Positions 19,520 through 27,565 of a stretch of 44,473 nucleotides of DNA are shown here, piece after piece. The notes under the pieces were generated by a model, which saw nothing but the letters and a program-made list of their open reading frames with translations, did no database searches and was not told the DNA's origin. The stretch is from NCBI RefSeq assembly GCF_012910955.1, contig NZ_WTVQ01000040.1:1-44473 (forward strand), written 5' to 3'. The position numbers and the translations under genes were made by a program. Each line of letters opens with the position of its first letter. Position 1 is the stretch's first letter. Source of the stretch: Aromatoleum diolicum (GTDB lineage: Bacteria; Pseudomonadota; Gammaproteobacteria; Burkholderiales; Rhodocyclaceae).

Positions 19520-19547
19520 GCGATGAGATTCTTGAAAGGGGCCAATC

Positions 19548-20179
19548 ATGGGAAGCTGCTGTCAGGACAAAGGGTGTGCAATCTCCGCATTGCGCGAGCG
19601 TCAGGGACGGACGTTGCGGATCGTCCTGGCGATCACGTGATGCTGTTCCTGGTCGAACTGGGCGCCGGGGTTCTTGCGTCCTCGACATCGTTGATGGCCG
19701 ACTCGCTCGACAGTCTCGGCGACGCCCTCGTGTATGCCTTCAGCCTCTACGTGCTGTTTCGCAGCGAACGCTGGCGGGCGGGTGCGGCGCTGTTGAAAGG
19801 GCTGATCATGTTGGGATTCGGGCTCGCCATCATGGCGGCGCTGATCGGTCGCGCACTCAATCCCGTCGTTCCGGTGGCCGAGATGATCGGCGGCTTCGGC
19901 CTGTTCGCGCTTGCGTGCAATCTCACCTGCCTGATATTGCTGACCCGACATCGCAGTGACGACATCAACATGAAATCGGTGTGGTTGTGCTCGCGTAACG
20001 ACATCATCGCCAACTGCGGCGTGATCGTAGCGGCGGGCGGTGTGGCTGCAACGGGGTCGATGTGGCCGGACTACACCGTCGGTGCGGTGATTGCGTTCAT
20101 CTTTTTGCGGTCCGCGTTTGAAGTGGTATCTCAGGCGGTGCGGGAATTGCGCCTTGAATCTGGCGCAATGGTCAAGTAG
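19548..20179 (+). pseudogene. CDF-family cation transporter with a 1-nt frameshift
   Basis: The N-terminus is in one frame from ATG 19548 (MGSCCQDKGCAISALRERQG, RTLRIVLAIT, then stop). The body is in another frame from about 19640 (VMLFLVELGAGVLASSTSLM, ADSLDSLGDALVYAFSLYVL and four more helices). Joining the two gives the usual CDF transporter, with the Asp-rich DSLDSLGD metal site in helix 2 and a matching C-terminal NDIIANCGVIVAAG site. One base appears to be missing at about 19638-19642 in GCGATCACGTGATG. GAAAGGGG lies upstream as ribosome site. The gene is controlled by the adjoining MerR operator. The intact protein would export Cd/Zn/Co-type ions; as read here it is broken. Confidence 0.75.
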
Positions 20180-20755
20180 CCCGCATTCCGCGACGGCGTC
20201 ACTCCCTGCTCGGCTATCTCAGCCCGGTGCAGTTTCAAGAAAACATGGAAGGCCGCGTAGCTACCGAAACGGTCCGGAGAATCGTGTGCAGGCCAGTTCG
20301 GGACCTATCTGCGCGCGGTGGCTCCACTCGGAAAGCGGTAGTTGAACTTGCGCGTGGGCGACGGACCGGACTGGGTCGAAACGGTGATTTCGAGCGATCG
20401 GAGACCTGCCGTTCAGCCGGCGTGAGCGCCGGGCGGCAGCTGTAGACAGGCACTGCCGCCGCTCATTCGGCACACGGTGCCCCACCGCTACGGCCGATGA
20501 CTTGCCTGAGTCCTCAGACAGACAGCCGACCGGTCCAGGATCGGTCACCTGCCGTTCGCGTTGGGCAAAATTTCTCAGCTGCTATCGCTCTTGATGGCCG
20601 ACCTTAGACCTGCGACTTCTCCGCAAAACGTCAGTGCATTGACGCGCACGCGACAGCATCCAAGACTCTGCTCGCGCGATGCATCTCTTCACAAGACGGC
20701 GCCATCGCGTTTGCGCCGAATGATCTCCCGCGACCGCCGTGTGCGCCGTTCGTCA
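20180..20755. other. Gene-free stretch downstream of the CDF gene
   Basis: No frame in these 576 bases shows recognisable protein content on either strand. The open frames are short and arginine-rich, as random high-GC frames are. The sequence resembles the degenerate spacer DNA beside the IS91 element (29.7 and 34.6 kb) in texture, but I could not find a long shared block. Confidence 0.35.
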
Positions 20756-21550
20756 TCACCTCGCTGATCCGCGTTGATCGGGGGTCGAAGCACCGTCGAG
20801 CACGGCGAGCAGCGCGGGCAGCAGGCTCGATGCGCCGAAGCGCAGATGTCGCGGCGATAACCATGCCGCACCGCAGGCGTTCGTGGCCAGGGCCACGTAG
20901 CACGCCACGTCTTCGATCGTGGCCACACCGCCGGACACCTTCAGCCCGACTTGCCTCTGGCTTGCACGGATCACCTCGAGCATGCAGGCCACCGCCTCGG
21001 GTGTGGCATTGAGCGGCACCTTCCCGGTGGAAGTTTTGAGGAAATCAGCGCCCGCCTCGATCACGAGCTCGGCTGCGGTGCGGATCCAGCGGGACTCGCG
21101 CAGTTCGCCGGTCTCGAGAATCACTTTCAGCAGCACCGGGGCGACGCTGTCGTCGCAGGCCTGGCGGCAGCACCGCAGCACTTGCGTGGCGCGGCGCGTA
21201 TCGCCGGCCAGCAGGGCGCGCCACGGCAACACCGCGTCGATTTCGTCGGCGCCGTGCGCAATCGCCTGGCGAACCTCGTCGGCCACCGCGTCGGCCTCAC
21301 CGGTACCCTGCGGAAAATTGACCACGGTCGCAACGCGCACGCCGGTTAGCCCGTGCTGTGCCAGCGCGCGCTTGGCCACCGGTACGAAGGGCGGATATAC
21401 GCATAACGCGGCCGGCGCGCCGTGCGGCGTCATCGCCTGCGCGGCCAGCGTTTCGATGCTGGCGTCGGTATCGTCGGCCTTGAGCGAGGTCAGGTCGAGG
21501 CAAGCGAGCGCAAGTCCTGCTAGCTCCAGGCGTCCGAATGCGGGCTCCAT
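20756..21550 (-). CDS. deoC: Deoxyribose-phosphate aldolase
   Basis: This 264-residue class I aldolase splits 2-deoxyribose 5-phosphate into acetaldehyde and glyceraldehyde 3-phosphate in deoxynucleoside catabolism. The Schiff-base lysine lies in GADFLKTSTGKVPLNATPE, and the second active-site lysine in VGLKVSGGVATIED. Other conserved parts are CVYPPFVPVAKRAL and VATVVNFPQGTGEADAVADE. The start was set at ATG 21550 (MEPAFGRLEL), with GAGGGGAAG upstream; the frame is open to 21613 without added family residues. It is an isolated core-type gene between mobile-element scars, lying inside the direct repeats at 9.0 and 21.9 kb. Confidence 0.9.
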   Translation of the reverse strand: MEPAFGRLELAGLALACLDLTSLKADDTDASIETLAAQAMTPHGAPAALCVYPPFVPVAKRALAQHGLTGVRVATVVNFPQGTGEADAVADEVRQAIAHGADEIDAVLPWRALLAGDTRRATQVLRCCRQACDDSVAPVLLKVILETGELRESRWIRTAAELVIEAGADFLKTSTGKVPLNATPEAVACMLEVIRASQRQVGLKVSGGVATIEDVACYVALATNACGAAWLSPRHLRFGASSLLPALLAVLDGASTPDQRGSAR

Positions 21551-21792
21551 CTTCTTCCCCTCACTGCAAGAAATAACCGCTTGACCTATGAGATCAAGAA
21601 ATGCGGCCGGCAATGTCCAGAATCTCCGGGCCGCAGTTCAGAGTATGCGCGCCCTACCCCTCTATGAATTGCAATGCTCACCGCAGCCGCCTCACACTGG
21701 CGAACCCGACACATCCAAACTCGCATCCGCGCATAACCGCCACGGCCGGCGCCGGCAAGAAACGCTGGCGCCGATCGCCTCAGAAAAGGAAA

Positions 21793-21814
21793 CGGCCCGC
21801 TCACTGAGCGGGCC
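21793..21814. terminator. Hairpin next to att-like repeat
   Basis: CGGCCCGCTCA pairs with TGAGCGGGCCG, giving an 11-bp perfect GC-rich stem with almost no loop. TTTTG follows on the plus side and a T-rich run (CTTTTC) on the minus side, so it could end transcription in both directions. It lies about 60 bp left of the second half tRNA-His repeat. Confidence 0.55.
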
Positions 21815-21817
21815 GTT

Positions 21818-21835
21818 TTGTAGAACGTTCTACAA
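21818..21835. promoter_or_regulatory. Perfect 18-bp palindrome TTGTAGAACGTTCTACAA
   Basis: This is a perfect inverted repeat with no spacer. The half TTTTGTAGAACG also occurs at 9179-9190 and 22025-22036, right of both att-like repeats. It could be a repressor operator or a recombinase/accessory protein site. No protein for it can be named. Confidence 0.5.
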
Positions 21836-21876
21836 TCATTTTGGATAGCCTGAACGGCTAAGTGCTTGATTACTTG

Positions 21877-21923
21877 GGGCGACATACCGGGATCGAACCG
21901 GTGACACCTGGAGCCACAATCAC
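21877..21923 (-). repeat. Half tRNA-His direct repeat, copy 2 (attachment-site-like)
   Basis: This is identical over 47 bp to 9031-9077, in the same direction. It again holds only the anticodon loop, T-arm and acceptor strand of a His(GTG) tRNA. Weaker similarity continues rightward (ATCAGT.TCTTA.GT and GAAGCC.CATCAGTGCT), so both copies carry the same kind of element end. The two copies are 12.85 kb apart. Confidence 0.7.
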
Positions 21924-22780
21924 CGGTTGTTTTGTTTAAAATCAGTATCTTAGGTCATTTTCTGATCTACAAAACCCGGCCAACACCCCCCTTGGAAGCC
22001 GCATCAGTGCTAAAGCCTTAGCCGTTTTGTAGAACGATTTTGTCGCCCCCTGACGGATGCACCATTGCCCTACTCTACCCGTCTTACGTCGGACAATCCT
22101 GCGAGTAGAAGCGCACTCGGCGTCCCATCGCTGCCGATCGGCGATGTCGCCCCTGTGTTGAATTTTACGCAAAACGGAAGCGTGTCTCCGTCCGCTGGCC
22201 TACTCGTTCTCGGCCGAAACGCCGGTCGCGCGACAGACCGTGTCGGTCAGAAGTGAGCTACCGCCCCGCCCCAAGGGCTAAGACCGCTGAACGGCCGGCT
22301 CCCGATCGGCGAACGCGTACTCTCGACCCACTCCGCTCCTTGGCTTCTCGGCGATCCGACCGACTGATTGGCACCGTACTGCTGCCGTAAGCGCCGAGAG
22401 CCAATAGGAATGGTGCCCCGCTTGCTGAAGCAACGACCGGCATCAGCGCTCACACTTGATCCAGGCCAGGATGTGGATACGCCCGTTTCCGTCGCCGGCC
22501 GCGACGCGATCGCAGGGTAATCTGGCGCAAACAGGGCTTCCGCAAGGCGGTCAAACGCCTCTTGGGTTGATTTTCGACGTACTCGACAGCCTCAAGGGGA
22601 CGTCCCAGGTGACCATCACTGACCACCCGGATTTTAACGACGAGGTCCGGCTCCCCAATGCAGTCCAAGAGCGATAGCGCCAAGGACTCAAGCTAATTCC
22701 GGAGGACTGTCCAAGCGAGCGCTGACGACAGGCGGATTGCTATACGGCATCGCTGGAACGGGTTGGCGCGCTTACGCTGG

Positions 22781-24856
22781 TCACGCAGAGCCCGCGGTGG
22801 ATTCGTTCTTGCTGGCCGCAGCCCCGCTAACTCCGTGCTCGTAGTTGAAGACTAGACTCGCGGCGTGCTTCACATTGGTTAGGGTAATCCCTCCATCGCC
22901 GGAGACGCCCAGTTGCTTCAACGGATCCGTGATGACACGCACGCGTGGTTGCGCGTGCTCGCCTTCAAGCTGGGACACGATCACCAAGTAGAACTTGGGC
23001 GTGCTCGCCGCGCGCTTTACCTCGGAGTCGGTCATTTGGATGCTGTTCGGCTCGCCATGTAGGTACACCTTCAGTTCGAAGAACCGCCCATCGTCGTCGA
23101 CCGCGTCCGCACCGAGACCCATCTGCGCGCGCAGGTCACGCAGCTCACCTTCGTCGTACTGGAGCGCACGACGCGCCAGCTCAAGCCCCAGCGTTTCCTT
23201 TGTTCTCCCAGAGAATGTGGGAAGCGACTTTCGATCTGCTGGCGGCGAGTTGCTGCTTCGCGGGGCTGGTAGCGGCGACGACGGCAGCCTCTCCGGGCTA
23301 GGCGGTGACTGCGTCTTCTCCTGAAGCTCGCCATGAGGTTGCTTGAGGTGCAGCCTGTCCGGGTCAACCAGCACTCGGGGCTTTAACGCCGGCACTGGCG
23401 CGGGCGGCTGTGGCACGGGTGGCAGAGCGTTAGCCCTAGGAGGCTTGCCGCTCTTGGCAGCCTTCCTGTTCGCGGTTTCCGCCTGCAATTGCCTGGCCCT
23501 TTCAAGCACACTTTGCGCGAGTTTTTCCTCTTCCAGCTTCTGAGCTTCCTCAGCGGCCACGATCTCATCGGCGGCAATTCCTTCTTGCGCCTTGTCGCAC
23601 GCCGCAAGCCACGCGTAGGCGACCTTGCGAGGATCGGCTTTGAAGAGCGCGGCGATAGCGCGGCCGCCGGACTCCACACGTCGCAACTCCAACCCCTCGC
23701 GCACGTACAGTGCCGACCGCTCGATGTCCGCCTTTGCACGCACGGGGATCAGCTCGCTCTCATTCCAACCGGCGACGCCGGCGAGCCGCACACGCAGATC
23801 AGGTTGGCGCTGCACCTCGAAGCGCTTGAGCGACTCCCATTGAATGGACAGAGCCGCGGCGACCTGCGGATCATTTCGCGACAGGTCTTCGTGCAGGTGC
23901 GAAACCGCGCGTTCAAAGATGGCGGTCGCCGCATCGTCCGGTTCGGCATCTTTCGGCCTCACCACGTGCGAGTCGCCGGGAGTGATCAATTTCAGGCCGA
24001 GGGGCTCGAGGCAGGCACTGACGTTCGAGATCTCGCAACCGGGAATCCAGACAGGGATGTGGTCGGCCAGAGCCGGGGCAATGGACGTGTCCGACACGGC
24101 GTAGACCGGCCGATCGCGCGCCCAACCCAGACTCGTCCACAGCGGCGTCTTACGCATGCGTCCAGGAAGTGTGGCGTTAGCTTTACCTGTCCGCAGCCGC
24201 TCCTGCATCATGCGCAAAGTCGCGACCACCACGGCGACCTCCTCGCCTTCGAGCGTCTTGCGTCGCTGCGCGACCTCCTTCAGCACATCGAGGCAGTCTT
24301 CGATGGTCGCGTCGCGAATCTGCAGCGCGCGCCATAGGTTTTCGGTATGGAGTACCGCAGGCACGTAGTCGCGGTAATTGCCGAAGGATGGCGGCCCAAG
24401 CAGCACCTCGCTTGGGCGACGCCATCCCCGTTTGCTCAGAATAAGCCCTGGCAAGTCGGAGAACTCTTGCAGTAACCTCCGCGAGTGCATGTCCTTGGCA
24501 GAACGCCCGCCGGGAAAACGTGCGGCCAGCGCCTGGTAGACCACGGCCGTCTCCGTTTCCCACTTCTCACCCATAGCGCCGGCCGCCTGCGTGCGCAAAC
24601 CACGAAGGTGTCGCACCAGCTCTTCCGTTGAAGCTTCCCCCCCACACCCAGCGCTTCGAGAACCTGCTGCCGCACAGCCGTATGCAGGTCCGCACGCAGG
24701 TAGTTGGCTCCTTCGGTTCCGTAGATCGCAACGGAGGCCGGTGTGCGCAGTCGAAGGTCGCAGGGCCGTCGCTTCGTGCCCGCTGCGTCGTCGAGCCACT
24801 CGACGCTGCCGGCTGCCCACAGCCAGTATGCCCGGAGATCCCCTCGCGTCTGCCAC
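22781..24856 (-). CDS. C-terminal part of a sacsin-like/DUF3883 protein (frameshifted)
   Basis: This frame continues the protein whose N-terminal part is at 24436-27234. Real content starts near 24640 (EASTEELVRHLRGLRTQAAG) and runs through a large helical region, then a charged/Pro-rich linker (LEEEKLAQSVLERARQLQAE, PPVPQPPAPVPALK). It ends in a DUF3883-type domain: ETLGLELARRALQYDEGELR, a DGRFFELKVYLHG core with the D..FE.K pattern of PD-(D/E)xK nuclease-like folds, and TDSEVKRA.S.PKFYLVIV. DUF3883 at the end of a GHKL ATPase is known in plant NO VEIN-type proteins and in bacterial defence islands. The first 72 codons of this open frame are out-of-phase sequence. The two halves together make about 1480 residues. 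Confidence 0.7.
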   Translation of the reverse strand: MADARGSPGILAVGSRQRRVARRRSGHEATALRPSTAHTGLRCDLRNRRSQLPACGPAYGCAAAGSRSAGCGGEASTEELVRHLRGLRTQAAGAMGEKWETETAVVYQALAARFPGGRSAKDMHSRRLLQEFSDLPGLILSKRGWRRPSEVLLGPPSFGNYRDYVPAVLHTENLWRALQIRDATIEDCLDVLKEVAQRRKTLEGEEVAVVVATLRMMQERLRTGKANATLPGRMRKTPLWTSLGWARDRPVYAVSDTSIAPALADHIPVWIPGCEISNVSACLEPLGLKLITPGDSHVVRPKDAEPDDAATAIFERAVSHLHEDLSRNDPQVAAALSIQWESLKRFEVQRQPDLRVRLAGVAGWNESELIPVRAKADIERSALYVREGLELRRVESGGRAIAALFKADPRKVAYAWLAACDKAQEGIAADEIVAAEEAQKLEEEKLAQSVLERARQLQAETANRKAAKSGKPPRANALPPVPQPPAPVPALKPRVLVDPDRLHLKQPHGELQEKTQSPPSPERLPSSPLPAPRSSNSPPADRKSLPTFSGRTKETLGLELARRALQYDEGELRDLRAQMGLGADAVDDDGRFFELKVYLHGEPNSIQMTDSEVKRAASTPKFYLVIVSQLEGEHAQPRVRVITDPLKQLGVSGDGGITLTNVKHAASLVFNYEHGVSGAAASKNESTAGSA

Positions 24857-27234
24857 CCGTAATCGGCCGACGCCGCGATTACCGTAGCTCGATCAGCGAG
24901 ACGCTGATCCCACGCGCGCGCAAGTGCCGCAACGAGCGCAGCCGCACGTTCGCGCCTCTGGGTGTGCTTCCTTTCTGCCGAGATGTCGGTCACCACTCGC
25001 TGCAAGTCGGGGCTTTCCCAGTCTTCCAGGGTGTATTTAGCGTCGATTGCCTGCATCGCCGTGGACCTCGTTGCAGGCCCTGCACTTGCCGGCAATCCTT
25101 TTGGGCGATCGGCATACCGGAGGACAAGGCCCGAGTGCCGGATGACGCGCGGCGCGAGCTCCGCGCCCAATATGCGGAGGAAGCGCTGTGCGCCCAGTCC
25201 TGCGCGGCCAAGGTTTGATCTGAGCACAGTCGCGTACTTGCTGCTCATCCAGTAAAGGCCGGGAGCCTTACCGGCCGCTACGGCGAAGCTGTCAGTCTCG
25301 CGATCGATTGCGCGCGGCAGGTAGGCGTCCGCCGGGCTACATACACGAGCAACTTCCTTTTTCTTTTCGTCGTAGGTGAACGCCTCAAGCAGGACAGCGC
25401 GGCCGACAGCAGGGCCGAGCGACTGTTGATCGTCAGGCGAGACGCTTTCGAACGCATCCCGCAGGCTCAAGAGCTGAGATTCGGTCAGAGGCTTGCCGAT
25501 GGGCCTACCGCTGGAGCCCGCCTGTGCGATCCGTTTCAGCAAGGCGAGCGCGCTGCTATCCTCCATCAACGCCTTGCGCGCACGCAACCAGTTCAGGACC
25601 GTTTGCGAATCGGGCGTGTCGTCCAGGTATCTCGGGTGCAGGTGAAGGCCGATGCCGAGCTCTTCGGCCAACGTGCCGGCACTCAAGACCAGCAGTTCAG
25701 GCGCATCGACCTGGGGCGGCACGATGATGCTCTCGTCCGCGAGGGCGATGCACGGGCGAGCCGCCAGCGCCGCGTCCAAACGGTCGTCGATCGCGACGGC
25801 TGAAAGCGCGATGCGCCTGTTGATCGGAAAGGCGCCGTCATCCAGCAAACGCAGCGCGTGTTTGGTATCGACGGGAGGTAACATCGACTCGGACCCTTGC
25901 CGCCATAGGGCCAGCACGCTCCACCAATTGCGATCGGCATCTCGCAGCTCGCGCGGCAGCGTATAGTCACAGTCGGCAAGTGCGGCAACCTCCTCTTCAC
26001 GGAGCACGAGTTCCAGCGGCGGAACTTCCACCGCTAGCTGCGTAACCGCAATGTTCTGACCGCCTGCCGGAACTTGTGCGAGCTCGGCAAGCGGCTGACC
26101 GGCGACAGACCAAATTTCGTGTTCGAGATCGGCCACCAGCGACGAACCTTTCGCATCTTCCGGCGCTTCTAGCGGAATCAGCGCCCACGCGAGCGCCGTC
26201 TTGGTCCCGAGCAACTCCGCAATTGACGCGAGCCAGAGCTGGCCCATAACGACCACGAGCCACTGATTCCAGCCGGTGGGCGCTAGTCCCTGCCGGTTGT
26301 TCAGCGTGTCGAACTGCGCACCGATCCGCACACGCATCGCGGTCTTGACCACCGGCAGGCCTGCATGGAGCCAATTGTCCTGACTGTCGTACAGCGGCAA
26401 AGCAATGGCAACCGGAGTGCGAGCCGCCTTTGCTTTGCCATATCGATCAATATCCGTCGGTGAAGCAAAAGCTGCCTTGTACACTCGATACTCTTGCCCC
26501 TCCGGGTCTTGCGCGCGGCGCACGTAGACGGTGACTTCCTCGCCGGCGATCGGCTGCTCGAAGCTACCCTCGTCCGTCCAATTCAAGTGGAGTTCCCGCA
26601 CACTGGTGCCCACGCTGTCATGCAAGGACACCCGCGTGACGGATCGCAGAAACAACAAGCCTGCATGCCCCCAACCCTCAATCCATGCGTGCAGGCTGTC
26701 CAGGTCAAGGGACCGGCGGGCTAGCGGCACATGCAGGACAGTCCAACCTTCCTCCGCAAGCCACGAAGGGGGCTGAGCTGCAGAGACCGCAGAAAGTGCC
26801 GATTCCTCCAGCTGGACGTGGTAAGGGGCGCAGTGCACCTGCAGGGACGACGATAGCGCTCGCAGCGTCATGAGACCGATGCCGTGTCGACCAGTGGCAG
26901 CTGGGTCGTCCGACTTGGTTGTGATCCAGGGCATCGCGATGCCGAAGACATGTTCAAGCTGGATGGGCTCGCCATCATGCGAGAGCCACAAGCCATCTCC
27001 AAGAAGCGCAACTCGAACCTGACGGGCCCCGGCGTCGTCCGCGTTCTGGATCATCTCCGATAAGCCTTGAAGGCGGTCGCCGGACAGCATGGCGGCGCTG
27101 TTGCGGCCGCGCTCCAGCGAATCGCGGACGGCGCCGGGCAGATCAGCCAGGCGCTTGGCCAAGTGGCCTACCGCCTCCGCGGCGGCCTGCACTTTGCGGA
27201 CGGAACGTGATGAACCCGCTCCCCTTGGCCCCAT
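24436..27234 (-). CDS. Sacsin/HSP90-like GHKL ATPase, N-terminal part (frameshifted)
   Basis: The N-terminus is a sacsin-type HSP90 ATPase domain: RLQGLSEMIQNADDAGARQV (N-box, Glu/Asn/Asp for Mg-ATP), an LSHDGEPI lid region, and TGRHGIGLMTLRALSSS (G2 box). About 600 residues of middle-domain sequence follow. The match to the family ends near residue 864 at EALGVGG; beyond that the frame is out of phase to its stop at 24436. The switch is at a run of seven G (24637-24643): one more G would join it to the frame ending at 22781. The start at 27234 has a poor ribosome site; a better one (GGAGG before GTG, about 27290) lies upstream in another frame. A single-gene anti-phage role is plausible by domain content only. 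Confidence 0.7.
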   Translation of the reverse strand: MGPRGAGSSRSVRKVQAAAEAVGHLAKRLADLPGAVRDSLERGRNSAAMLSGDRLQGLSEMIQNADDAGARQVRVALLGDGLWLSHDGEPIQLEHVFGIAMPWITTKSDDPAATGRHGIGLMTLRALSSSLQVHCAPYHVQLEESALSAVSAAQPPSWLAEEGWTVLHVPLARRSLDLDSLHAWIEGWGHAGLLFLRSVTRVSLHDSVGTSVRELHLNWTDEGSFEQPIAGEEVTVYVRRAQDPEGQEYRVYKAAFASPTDIDRYGKAKAARTPVAIALPLYDSQDNWLHAGLPVVKTAMRVRIGAQFDTLNNRQGLAPTGWNQWLVVVMGQLWLASIAELLGTKTALAWALIPLEAPEDAKGSSLVADLEHEIWSVAGQPLAELAQVPAGGQNIAVTQLAVEVPPLELVLREEEVAALADCDYTLPRELRDADRNWWSVLALWRQGSESMLPPVDTKHALRLLDDGAFPINRRIALSAVAIDDRLDAALAARPCIALADESIIVPPQVDAPELLVLSAGTLAEELGIGLHLHPRYLDDTPDSQTVLNWLRARKALMEDSSALALLKRIAQAGSSGRPIGKPLTESQLLSLRDAFESVSPDDQQSLGPAVGRAVLLEAFTYDEKKKEVARVCSPADAYLPRAIDRETDSFAVAAGKAPGLYWMSSKYATVLRSNLGRAGLGAQRFLRILGAELAPRVIRHSGLVLRYADRPKGLPASAGPATRSTAMQAIDAKYTLEDWESPDLQRVVTDISAERKHTQRRERAAALVAALARAWDQRLADRATVIAASADYGWQTRGDLRAYWLWAAGSVEWLDDAAGTKRRPCDLRLRTPASVAIYGTEGANYLRADLHTAVRQQVLEALGVGGKLQRKSWCDTFVVCARRRPALWVRSGKRRRPWSTRRWPHVFPAGVLPRTCTRGGYCKSSPTCQGLF

Positions 27235-27565
27235 GCTCCATCAAGAGCTCCGCGGCTTCGACCGCAGACTGCTGCTCAACCGCGTGCACGTGATTCCTCC
27301 AGCTCATGGCCTTTCATCCAGTATGAATGAGCAGAGAGAGTGGTCGCAACTCCGTAAAGCAGCGAAACACACTGAGGCCGTCGTGGTGGTAGGCGGCGTA
27401 GGTGGCGTGCGCAGCTTTGAGGTGCAATGCAGCCGTTCGAATCTCCAATTGGTCAGGAATGTGACTGGCCGCAATTGGCCGAAACCCGAAATCCATCGTA
27501 GATTCTCGTTTATTCGTATTGTCTAGCGTACGAGTTCTTCCGTTTCGTGAGCGGTCCGCCCCCTC
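27235..27565. other. Gap between ilvD and the sacsin-like gene
   Basis: On the minus strand a 60-codon frame (27496-27314, MDFGFRPIAASHIPDQLEIR...) ends seven bases before ATG 27307. That ATG opens a 48-codon frame (MSWRNHVHAVEQQSAVEAAE...) with a good GGAGG that runs into the sacsin-like gene out of phase. Either this is leader sequence or the true N-terminus with another frame change. I recognise neither peptide. The promoter of the sacsin-like gene should be here. Confidence 0.3.

Larger units (their letters stand above)
21551..22780. other. 1.2-kb region with att-like repeat, palindrome and hairpin, no gene
   Basis: Besides the three elements listed separately (hairpin 21793-21814, palindrome 21818-21835, half tRNA-His 21877-21923), a second TTTTGTAGAACG lies at 22025-22036. 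The stretch 22050-22780 has only short open frames (for example 22450-22683 on the minus strand) with no family I recognise. It lies just downstream of the sacsin-like gene's stop codon at 22781. Confidence 0.4.

Noticed and set aside
22450-22683. 77-codon minus-strand frame (MALSLLDCIGEPDLVV...)
   Set aside because: No family likeness, no good ribosome site, and an equally long frame on the opposite strand; not supportable as a gene.
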